A stretch of 64,000 nt of DNA from assembly GCA_963082975.1 (NCBI GenBank), contig OY720346.1:37537787-37601786 (forward strand). The letters run 5' to 3'. Positions 55,629-64,000 of this stretch are shown here, piece by piece (positions within the stretch are counted from its first letter, which is position 1; each line of letters opens with the position of its first letter). Under the pieces are notes generated by a model. The model ran no database searches. It saw only the letters and a program-made list of their open reading frames with translations, and was not told the DNA's origin. The position numbers were made by a program, and so were the translations under genes. The stretch comes from Labia minor. Its lineage: Eukaryota > Arthropoda > Insecta > Dermaptera > Spongiphoridae.

Positions 55629-56333
55629 TTGATTGAGGCAGTTATTAAATAATGATCTAGTTGATTTCCCCACCTGGTGTGATGGATTAGCGAGATTCCC
55701 ACTGTTATCTCTTGCGAGATAGTCTGTCCCTGTCTTTTGATAGGGATATTTATTGAATAATAATATCGTTGATTTCCCCACCTAGTATGGTGTGCAACCT
55801 CTATATGGAATATGTTGGTTCTCAAGAGATTCGCGAATGTGAATTCACTTATTTCGTATGTGCTGCCATACTGAGGGGATCTACTAGCGGAGAGTCTTAG
55901 CAAGTAGCTACCTTCCATAGGTTCCCGTCGTAAGTACCTCTTTTGAGGGGATCTAAATGCTACCGCTGCGCCCCTTTAGGTCCGGGGATAGAATAGGCCT
56001 AAGGTAGTTGCTGCCTGCCGTAAAAGGCGACTAATAGGCTTTTCGCTAAGGATTCGTATGTCTAACCCAGTCCGTCCTCCAAACATTATTATAATTATAC
56101 CCTCCACGCCCTCCAGTCTCAAAGGTGGCGGTAACCTTTCGTTCCCACAATAGGAACCGAAGAAGTCTTGGGATTGAGATATCTTTGGTATATCATTCCC
56201 AAGATTTAGGGCGATCGACCATTATGGGCCTGAATGATCATAGCATCAGAATGGTACCACGGGATCTGCCCGGTGAGAATTCTCCCATACTCACGAGCTA
56301 CGTTGCGTTTCATCACACTTGAGATTCATACTT
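55629..56333 (+). mobile_element. Unidentified 3' part of the 28S/R2 insert
   Basis: About 700 bp, G+C-rich. Its start repeats: GGATTAGCGAGATTCCCACT at 55,682-55,701 is a second 28S-like head, and GTTGATTTCCCCACCT occurs at 55,660 and 55,768, giving two diverged tandem units of about 90 and 115 bp. Later landmarks are TGCTGCCTGCCGTAAAAGGC (about 56,011) and CCCAGTCCGTCCTCC. The stretch ends at the (TG)n tract of HEL-A. It may be the 3' end of a microsatellite-targeting non-LTR element, but I cannot identify it. The minus-strand frames here translate the repeats and are not genes. Confidence 0.4.
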
Positions 56334-56780
56334 TGTGTGTGTGTGTGTGTGTGTACAAGATTACGCAAAAACGGCTTGAGCTAGGATCATAAAATTTGGT
56401 ACACGGACATTATTCAAAATTTGTAGTTTTCTATCTAACTTTTGAGAAATGTAGCTCATTCGGAAGAGGGTCAGATTTTCATTTTTTTTCCTATAAATTC
56501 ACCGTAAAAATAAAGATATATATTTGATAGTTTTTCAGATGATTAAAAATTGTATAAAACTAATATATATAGGTTTTCATCTTGATGAATCGTTGGAAGT
56601 AACGGAATTAAATTTTTAACATTGCAAATCTTGCGCCAGCCCGTGACGTTATGCCATCAACAAAGAACATGGGCGCTGGTTTAATTAATATTATTTATTA
56701 ATTTTGATTTATAATTTAATTAAATTAATTTAATTTAAATATAATTTATGTTATTTAATCCAATTCACATTTGCACTCCA
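56334..56780 (+). mobile_element. HEL-A repeat, copy 9, right part
   Basis: Resumes with (TG)n at 56,334-56,354, then TTACGCAAAAACGGCTTGAG, ATAAAATTTGGTACACGG, the CTTGCGCCAGCCCGTGACG block and an eroded 3' end (TTTGCACTCCAG) with the hairpin lost. Confidence 0.9.
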
Positions 56781-57849
56781 GATTTTATCTTTAAAGAAAT
56801 TAGTTTATAAGAGTATAATTTATTTAGAAAATTATGATATTATTAAAAAAATTTTAAAATGTTGAAAAAAATTATCGATTTTTAAGGAATGACACAATCT
56901 CAATTTGCTAATTTTTTTTTTTAATTATTTAAGAATCTATTTTTCTCCCTCTCCCCCATCATTATTCCTATTTCATTCAAATTGCCAGATTCAAATGAAA
57001 AATTATTGTTCTTTTCTTATCAAATATATATTTATGATCATTTTTAAAATATATATGAAAAGAATATAAGTTACTTTAACATTAAATGATATATATATAT
57101 ATATATATACGAATTTATATTGTATAATATTTCTTTAAACATTTGGCAATTGAACTCTTTTTTTTTAAATTTATCGAAGACATTAAATATAAACTTTAAA
57201 TTGCCAATGGAAGTGAACATGTATAATTCACCGTCGGTTTTCTCTTCTTGCTCTTTCCTTACACCCCACCGCCCCTCTTCCTTCACCAAACAAGACACAC
57301 ACTTTCTGACACCTCAAGGGGTTAGAAAAAGGACGGTTGCTTGCTACGACGATTCTACATACAAACTTGCTGCCTTACCGGCCGTTAACATTTTCTTTTT
57401 GTCTTTTTCTCTCTCTCCCTCCTCTTGAACTCGTAACAATGCATTATGTATATAGGCATCTACTTGTTTTACAACTATATTAGCCAAGCTAAAAGAGACA
57501 AAGAGAAGAGATTGGGTAGAGTGAAGAAACTGCAAAGGGTGATTTTGCAATTTTTATAGATTTATACTCCTAACCACCCTCACTCCACCATTCAACACAA
57601 AAGAAGATAATCAGTTTTCTTTTGGTGACCCAAAAAGTTTTTCTTTATAGCAACTTATTTGATATATTTCAAAGCAGTCAAGGTTACAAGGAACTTGAAT
57701 TTTGTTATTCAACACAACTTAAATTATATTTTTATTCTACACATCTGTGATTTTTTTTTCATCTAAACCAACCCAAAAGAATCCATGGGCCTCTTTGATT
57801 AGGAGCAATGTTACAGGGGCCGCATTTTAGGGAAACGAATTTAATCTTT
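56781..57849. other. No gene recognised; mixed-composition island 57,225-57,500
   Basis: A/T-rich, with (TA)n at 57,089-57,110. The island holds overlapping frames on both strands (57,120-57,428 plus; 57,344-57,550 minus) without recognised domains. ACAGGGGCCGCATTTTAGG at 57,812 resembles a hAT-like end. Confidence 0.4.
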
Positions 57850-58460
57850 ACAATGTATTAAAAAAGGATGTGGCTATTTATACATAGTGTATGTATACTC
57901 AATTGGCTATTTATACATACAGTATGTATACGCAATTGAATATTTATACATACAGTATGTATACTCAATTGGATATTTATGCATACATATTTTTAACTAC
58001 AGTTTATTTTTACAATTCAAATAGTATCTATGACAATTTGTTTGTTTTTTTTAATAAGAATATAAATAATATTGATATGATTAATAAAAATAATAGTAAA
58101 CATTGATTTAATAGAAATTAAAATTAATATAGAATGTATCACTATTCAACATTTCGATTCATTCATTTCTCATTGCTTCCTTATTCAAGTGAATATACAA
58201 TTATAGGTTTATTAATAAAAATCTCTTTAATAACTCTTCTATGAATAATAATTATTAGTATAATAGAATAGTTGATATAATTAATAAAAATAATAGTAAA
58301 CATTGAGTTAATAGATTTAAAGTTAAAATAAAATGTAATATAATATTATTATAAACTTTTTGGTTAGTTAGTACGTTAAACGTAACTACAATAGCTAATT
58401 TCTTATATGTATAAATATCCAATTGAGTATACATACTGTATGTATAAATAGCCACATCCA
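57850..58460. repeat. Repeat cluster: 35-bp tandem units with distant inverted copy
   Basis: Three to four units of about 35 bp (TGGCTATTTATACATACAGT, ATGTATACTCAAT) at 57,870-57,985 contain the palindrome ATACATACAGTATGTAT. The inverse sequence, including the flanking GGATGTGGCTATTTATAC, lies at 58,405-58,458. In between, about 65 bp (AATAAAAATAATAGTAAACA) is directly repeated at 58,079 and 58,279. The ends (ACAGGGGCCGC at 57,812 and GGCGGGCCGCAC...GGCCAGGCCTGCTC at 58,763-58,812) suggest an old hAT-like element around the whole cluster. Confidence 0.65.
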
Positions 58461-58815
58461 TTAAAAAACACTTTTAATACTTTCTTGATGCTTAATGTTT
58501 AAAGTTTTTATTTATTATTTTTCGGCTACTTTTTTTTAAATAAAAATAATAATTAAAATTTAAATTAAAAAAATATATTCTCTATTAATTACTATTATTT
58601 TTAACTTTTTTCTTCCTATTTATGGAATAAAATATGTAGTTTAAAAATTGTAGGACATATTTTAAATAAAAAAATGAATTAATTATAATTATTTCAATTA
58701 TATTCTCTGTTTTTGAATATACAGACGAGAAATGAAAGTTACAAAAGAAATATAAAGTAAACTGGCGGGCCGCACAATTTTTCACGGTAGGTCGCGGGTT
58801 GGCCAGGCCTGCTCT
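58461..58815. mobile_element. AT-rich DNA ending in a hAT-like terminus
   Basis: GGCGGGCCGCACAATTTTTC, CGCGGGTTGGCCAGGCCTGC at 58,763-58,809 is typical of hAT right ends ('GGCGGGCCGC...'). The rest is A/T-rich. Boundaries uncertain. Confidence 0.45.
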
Positions 58816-58819
58816 AAAC

Positions 58820-58972
58820 TACCCGTAAAAATAAAGATATATGTTTAAAAGTTTTTCACATGATTAAAAATTGTATAAAGCTGCTATACATAGAATTTCA
58901 GCTTGATTGAATCTCTGAAAGTACCGGAATTAATTTTTTAATAAGTTGACTGGCAATCACGCGCCAGCACGT
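58820..58972 (+). mobile_element. HEL-A repeat, copy 10 (internal fragment)
   Basis: CCCGTAAAAATAAAGATATA to GGCAATCACGCGCCAGCACG; both ends missing. Confidence 0.85.
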
Positions 58973-59876
58973 TGGATTCATAGTTCAATAATCCAGAGTT
59001 GCTAAACCATACCATTTACACCCAAGGACCATCACCAAAAAAATCACTTCAATATATATATATAGAGATAGATAGATGTATATTTTATTTTTGCGAACAT
59101 AAAATTAAGAATTGAAAATATTCACTTTAATAAAAATATAGAATATTTATTACTATTCTTTTCTTTAATTATATAATATATCTTTTGAATTTTAATGTTA
59201 ACAATTCCAAAAGATAAATTCATATAAACATATACTAATATATACATTATATGTTTAATGGTGATTATGAATATATGAAAAGTAATATATAATAAATTAA
59301 AAATGTATGAAATTTTCTTTTTTTAAGAACAAAAAAGAGAAATTCGTATCATTTTTGGTATAATTAATATATTTTTATATAAAATTGTTTTTTTTTTTTA
59401 CAAAAAATTAACATCTCTATATTGAATACAACATCAACATCAACAATATGATGATGTATAAAGAAAAAAAAGAGAGGGTTTTAATTGGATTTTCATCAAA
59501 CGATAAAAGAGAGTAAGTAAGAAAGGTTCAAGTTTTCGATCCAGGCTTTAAAACAGCTTTTAGAAAAGTGCTTAGAGAGAGGAAAGCATAAATTAATCGT
59601 TAAAAGGTGGCTTCGCTGACTAGCTTCTCACTAATGCATTCCGTTAATTACTATTCATTTTGCTAATATCGCTAAAAATGGCAGAAAAGCCACTATTCCA
59701 TTTTCCTTTGAGGAAAAAAAACTTGTCATAAATCAGCCCTATTTAACAACAAATGATGGGATGGTTAAAAACAAGAAAGAAAAAATACTCTCTCTCTATA
59801 TGTATATAAATATATATATAGAGAGAGAGGTATTTTTTCTTTCTTTCTTATATATATATATATACATTGTGACAAA
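58973..59876. other. No gene recognised; mixed-composition island 59,510-59,760
   Basis: A/T-rich, then a single-copy-looking island (GATCCAGGCTTTAAAAC, GGTGGCTTCGCTGACTAGC, TTCCGTTAATTACTATTC). A (TA)n/(GA)n inverted pair AAATACTCTCTCT...AGAGAGAGGTATTTTTTCTT surrounds 59,785-59,843. Confidence 0.45.
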
Positions 59877-60235
59877 AAAGTTTTCAGAATCATTGTTTTT
59901 GTCGATATTCGTGGTGTGGTGCATCATGAATACAATACAGAGGAACAAACGGTCAATAAAGAATATTATGTGACTGTTTTGAGGCGTTTGCGTGAACAGG
60001 TACGTCGTGTTCTGCCGCAATTGTGACAGACAATTCGTGGATTTTGCAAGACGATAACGCACCATCCCATCGAGCTAGGGTTGTGAACGCATTTAAGGCA
60101 AAATACTCGATAAATACTATCGACCAGGCGCCGTACAGTCCAGACCTGGCCCCGTGTGACTTTTTCCTCTTTCCAAAACTAAAATTGCCTCTCCGGGGAA
60201 CCGGTTTTGAGAGAGCTGAAATTTTAACTTAAAAT
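59877..60235 (+). pseudogene. mariner transposase fragment (catalytic domain, DD34D)
   Basis: Plus strand, 5'-truncated at a (TA)n tract. It reads FVDIRGVVHHEYNTEEQTVN then KEYYVTVLRRLREQVRR. After a stop and frameshift near 60,025 it reads DNSWILQDDNAPSHRARVVN, then APYSPDLAPCDFFLFPKLKL and a stop. The three catalytic acids are visible: D at 59,904-59,906, D of DDNAPSH, and D of PCDFF with exactly 34 residues between the last two, the mariner DD34D spacing. One frameshift and loss of both ends make it inactive. It resembles the irritans-type group by HDNAPSH-like and FPKLKLPLRG blocks. Confidence 0.9.
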
Positions 60236-61210
60236 TTATTATTGAGATTATTGTAAATATAATTGTAAAAATTTATCATTTTCTGTTAATGAAAATTGTT
60301 TGAAAACTTTATTTGTTGCTTTTAATTATAAATGAATATTTTTGCTCAAAATAAAATTTAGGGGAAGTTTTAATGAACATTGCAATTTTCAAGTTTTTAT
60401 TTTCTTTAAAATAAGAAAAGATGATGAGAAATTTCAATATGGATAATTTTGAAAAAATTCCCCTTTAAACTTATTTTTCAAAACCAGGAATTTTCATATA
60501 ACTTGGAAATTTGTTTCACATTTCCTTAACAGTTATGATTTTATTTTTTTGAATGACAATTTAAAAAAAATAATGATAATATTTATTTGATTTTCTGGTA
60601 TATATTTTATTGTTGAATTCATTGATTACGATTTTTTGTAATATAAAATAATTATATTTTATTTTTTTAAATGATTTTTTATCTCTATGCAACTTCTTCT
60701 AATAAAATTAACCTAAATTTCGTTTCATTTAATCATCTTTTTTTTCTTGTAAGGTTGTTAATTAATCATCCAAAAGATCCAATTTCATTGGCTTTTCAAT
60801 TTTGATAGGATAAAATATCTTTATAGTAAAATTGGATTAGCCCCTTCAACAGGCACATATTCAACTCATTCCTCTGCCTGTTAGTTGTTATTAATTTTAT
60901 GTTCATGCTTAAATAATAAATTTACTTAAACCCTTCATCTTGATAATATAGGGATAGAGGTGGGTAGAAGGGGAAGGAGGTAGGATGTCTATATCATTGA
61001 AATGAATATCAATTTGTATGAATAGTGCTAGAAATGTTTTAATCCCATTCAATATTGGATGGTTGCAGAGCAATCAGGCGAGTTAATTAAATATATGTAT
61101 TATTGCAAGCTCACCAATGCATTTTTACAATCATTTAATAAGAAAAAATAAAATTAAATAATTTTTTAAATATCTATCTTTGAAGATATATATATATATA
61201 TATATGTATA
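60236..61210. other. AT-rich desert
   Basis: No gene recognised. (TA)n at 61,187-61,206. Confidence 0.5.
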
Positions 61211-61494
61211 CGAGGTTTGTTCAAAAGAAAAGGTGAATTTTGAATTATTTCGAAAAGTATTATTCATTAATATCCATTTTGTCCCCTTCAAAGAAATTCC
61301 CCTCAGATCAGCTCGTTTTTTGATTCCACCTTTATCTCATCAAGTGTGGCAGTGTTAGGGTTTTAACCCCCCCCCCCAGGAGAGAAAAAAATTCAAATTG
61401 CTATATATTATGTAATATAGTACATAATAGTACATAATGTATTATAAATAGAAATAGAAATACAAATAGAAAAGAAAAAGAAAAAGAAAAAGAA

Positions 61495-61890
61495 AGGTCC
61501 GCATATACAAAACCTGCATACGACCCATCTTAACCTACGCCGTAGAAAAACAAGAGCTGAAACCACCAAAACCAAAAATCGTCTGCAAGTGGCCGAAATG
61601 AAAGTTCTGAGATCGATCTCCTGGCTCAGTATCAGAGACAAAGTTCGGAATGAATACATCCGAGACCAATGCGGAGTCGTGAACATAGTGGAATGGGCAA
61701 AAGGAAGATGCCGAGTGTAGTACGAATATGTGATGCGAATGGGCGATGAAAGGATCGTCAAGTTAGCCCTATTATCCAAACCAACCACAAAGAGAACTTG
61801 TGGGAGACCGCCTAAGAGATGGAGTGACAGCTGGCAGCATTCACGGGACTGATCTGGAACATAACAGGAGAAATCCTAAGAATAAGAAGA
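61495..61890 (+). pseudogene. Non-LTR retrotransposon C-terminal fragment nested in hAT element
   Basis: Plus strand. YKTCIRPILTYAVE, then after a frameshift RLQVAEMKVLRSISWLSIRD, KVRNEYIRDQCGV, NIVEWAKGRCRV, stop, YEYVMRMGDERIVKLALLSK, PTTKRTCGRPPKRWSDSW. This is the C-terminal region of a LINE polyprotein (E.K.LR...RLRW..H..RM.....GRPxxRW) different from the RTE family elsewhere in the window. It is preceded by (AAAAAG)n and followed by an A-rich tail (AAGAATAAGAAGAAAAAAA). The flanking hAT sequence GAAAAGAAAAA / GAAAAAAATC suggests a short target duplication. Confidence 0.8.
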
Positions 61891-62063
61891 AAAAAATCTT
61901 TTATTATTTCTCCTAAATCATAAAAAACAAAAGACTTAATATAAGATTACTAGATGATTGTAAAATTTGACTATTATTTAAATATAAATAAATTAAATAA
62001 AAATATTACTCAAATTTTAAATATTTTTTATTATTAATACATTAATTATTAATTTCATAAAAA

Positions 62064-62273
62064 TTATGAAGCGAAGACTAATTACAGATTTTTTCAAAAT
62101 AAGAAAGAAGGTAAGATTTGAAATTTTTTTATTTTAAATTGGTGAATTAATTCTTAAATCCTTTTCTTTCAAGAATTAGATAGTGAAGCTGGACCTTCAG
62201 AAACAGTAGATTGTGTTAATAGGAATAGCGAAGAAGACAAAAAAGAAATAGTTGATCTCACAACTGAAAAGGT
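62064..62273 (+). pseudogene. hAT-type transposase N-terminal exons
   Basis: MKRRLITDFFKIRKK starts near 62,067, the MKR..I.DFF style of many hAT transposase N-termini. GT at about 62,111 (AAGGTAAGA) and AG at about 62,175 (TTTTCTTTCAAG) give a 60-bp intron. The next exon reads ELDSEAGPSETVDCVNRNSE, EDKKEIVDLTTEK and ends in AAGGTAAATT, another donor-like site. All later exons are deleted because the element's right end follows within 150 bp. Confidence 0.6.
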
Positions 62274-62499
62274 AAATTTTTTTATTTGTTTATATATATT
62301 GAAATCGAATTTCGTTTTTTCACGTAGCCAGGGAAGAGACGGTGGGGGGAGGGGGACCCCGCCAAAGGAAGGTGGAGCGGCTAGTCAAAACCCCCCCAGT
62401 ATCAAATCCTGGTTGCGCCACTGATTTGTGGCATAACGCTTTCCATTAGTGTTCCTTTTTTTTAAGTAAAAAATCGAAGAACACTAATTTTTCAGTTGT

Positions 62500-63345
62500 C
62501 AAAAACAAACTACTAATCCAAAATGGCTGATAATGTCAACATATGAGAATCATATGTGTACCAACATAACAAAAAAAATTTCGATAATCGAATGTACACT
62601 GTAATTGCTATCAATTGTTTCATATCTGATTTTATATTATTATTATATAATAATTTATCATTAATTAAATATATTAAAATATGTATTATGATTATTCATA
62701 ATTTTATTCCGAAATTAAAACAATAATGAACCAACTAAAATAAATTATTTTGTGGGTATTTTATATTTTTACAATTTTTATATTAATCTGTTTGAATTTC
62801 AAATGATGTAGATTGTTATTAAAATTAGTTTAATTATAATAATATACTGTACAATCCAATTTCATAATTTAAAAAAAAATATTCGAATTTAATATATTAT
62901 AGAATATATACATGACAGAAAATAAATATTTATTTATGAAATGAAACAAACATTTAAAGAGGATTAATTCATTTTCGAATTAAAAAAATAATAAAAATAT
63001 ATAAATAAATAAATAAAAATGTAATAATATATTATATATTAAATGGCAATTAAAGAGTAGAATGATTGATATTTAATATTCATAGTATATATTTTTTTTT
63101 TATAAATATTTTTCATATTATTATATAATGATATTTTATTTTATAATTAAAATATGTTAATAAATATAGAGAAAATAATATTTAATAATCAACGGTTGCA
63201 CTCCAATTGGGGTAAAAAACTGTTAAGAAAGAAAAAAAAACAAACGGCTTTTTGTTAAAAAATTCAAGAAAAATCACTTCAATTATTTCTTAATTCTAAA
63301 AAATATGAAATAATAATAGTTTATTTCAGAGTTTCTCAAATGTTT
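62500..63345. other. AT-rich desert
   Basis: No gene recognised. Confidence 0.5.
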
Positions 63346-63866
63346 ACTATCTCGTCAGAGATAGTATAGCGATCACGAAAATTTTCGATTTGAGATTTTG
63401 ATGTTTTTATACCTTTTGAAAGTCCCTGAGTTATTTTCACCAAGGTTGAGAAAAATGTCTGTGTGTATGTAGACAAGATTACGCAAAAACGGTTTGTATC
63501 AACTTTTGAGAAATGTAGCGAAAGAGGATCATTACCTACCACGTGTTTTCATTTTTTTCCCTCTAAACTGACCGTAAAAATAAATATATGTTTGATAGTT
63601 TTTCACATGATTAAAAATTCTATAAAACTGCTATAAAGTGAATTTCAGCTTGATTGATTCTCTTAAAAGTACCGGAATTAATTTTTTTAACACTGCAAAT
63701 CACGTGCCAGCACGTGACGTGGTGCCATCAACAAAGAGCCAACACCCACTGGTTTATTAAATATTAATTATTAATTTTAATTTATGATTTATAATTAATT
63801 TAATTTAATTTAAATATAATATATGTAATTTAATTCAATTCACAAATTAGTCGAGTGGAGGCACTT
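63346..63866 (+). mobile_element. HEL-A repeat, copy 11
   Basis: 5' hairpin ACTATCTCGTCAGAGATAGT, GAGATTTTGATG, short (TG)n, TTACGCAAAAACGGTTTG with a deletion of the ATCATGAAATTTGGTAC part, the CACGTGCCAGCACGTGACG block, and a 3' end TAGTCGAGTGGAGGCACTTT. Confidence 0.9.
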
Positions 63867-64000
63867 TTTAAGAATAAAAAAAAAGATTTTTGATTGAATT
63901 TTTTTTTAATTCCCTGAAGATGTTTTATTTTATTTTAAAAAAATACCAACTCAATTCAATATCTAACTAAATGTTGAATGAAGGGGTAAAAAAAGGAGAT
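63867..64000. other. AT-rich DNA, nothing recognised
   Basis: Window end, simple A/T sequence. Confidence 0.5.

Larger units (their letters stand above)
61350..62423 (+). mobile_element. hAT-like element (1.07 kb) with 8-bp target duplication
   Basis: The right end, reverse-complemented, is CAGTGGCGCAACCAGG. The left end is eroded to CAGTGTTAGGG but its following C run and CAGGAGAGAAA match the intact left end at 52,078. Flanks AAGTGTGG (61,342-61,349) and ATTTGTGG (62,424-62,431) are 8-bp duplications of the mariner sequence AATTGTGG (6 of 8 between the two copies, each 7 of 8 to the empty site). Inside are a LINE fragment and the first exons of a transposase-like gene. The rest of the transposase is missing. 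Confidence 0.75.
61211..62500. mobile_element. mariner-type fragment hosting nested insertions
   Basis: The left part, 61,211-61,349, starts with TIR-like CGAGGTTTGTTCAAAAGAAA and repeats the region also seen at 51,884. It resumes at 62,432 with GCATAACGCTTTCC, the continuation seen uninterrupted at 52,419. Between them sits the hAT-like element 61,350-62,423. The right limit is approximate. Confidence 0.75.

Noticed and set aside
55571-55918. 115- and 68-codon minus-strand frames
   Set aside because: They arise from the tandem 28S-headed units; the repeated HTRWGNQ peptide is the repeat read backwards.
61408-61788. 126-codon minus-strand frame
   Set aside because: It is antisense to the recognisable LINE polyprotein fragment on the plus strand and begins in an (AAAAAG)n tract.

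Overview
This window looks like non-coding nuclear DNA from an arthropod: AT-rich (roughly three quarters A+T by eye), full of microsatellites, and made mostly of dead transposable elements. I find no convincing host protein gene, tRNA gene or functional rRNA gene. The arthropod call rests on the mobile elements: several mariner copies of insect/arachnid type, a 28S-specific R2 retrotransposon remnant, RTE-like LINE tails of the kind often annotated as 'craniofacial development protein 2-like', and Helentron remnants encoding both a Helitron-type N-terminal domain and an endonuclease. Species or order cannot be read from this.

Layout. 0-8 kb: an RTE tail, a mariner tail, a hAT MITE with a perfect 8-bp target duplication, a decayed Helitron/Helentron N-terminal coding region, and two copies of a tRNA-derived SINE. 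8-21 kb: AT-rich desert with two short Helentron-associated elements, a mariner split by a hAT-like end, an internally deleted mariner-like element, and a 1.3-kb DNA transposon with long terminal inverted repeats and many copies of a 12-bp motif. 21-36 kb: a GC-rich island of unknown nature (about 23.0-23.6 kb), SINE, hAT and RTE fragments, and further Helentron-like repeats. 36-47 kb: a Helentron endonuclease fragment, A+T tandem repeats, an apparently perfect 521-bp tandem duplication, RTE copies with a Tc1-like element nested inside, and rearranged Helentron-like copies. 47-64 kb: more of the same families, a triple nest (LINE inside hAT inside mariner), and the most unusual locus.

That locus is 54,704-56,333. 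A GC-rich insert sits inside the (TG)n tract of a dispersed repeat. It begins exactly at the first G of 28S rRNA sequence lying 28 nt upstream of the R2 target site. It then runs into an internally deleted R2 element carrying an HDV-like ribozyme and an endonuclease domain with a lost catalytic Asp, returns to 28S sequence, and continues into about 700 bp I cannot identify. The insert's 5' edge coincides with the predicted ribozyme cleavage site, so it looks like a reverse-transcribed, ribozyme-processed 28S/R2 co-transcript that landed outside the rDNA.

A second theme is a set of dispersed repeat families (called HEL-A to HEL-E here). A, B and D share one plan: a 10-13 bp 5' terminal sequence repeated in inverted orientation just inside a 3' terminal hairpin, plus an internal microsatellite and a common core motif. 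This is the known layout of Helentron-associated (INE-1/DINE-like) elements and fits with the Helentron coding debris in the same window.
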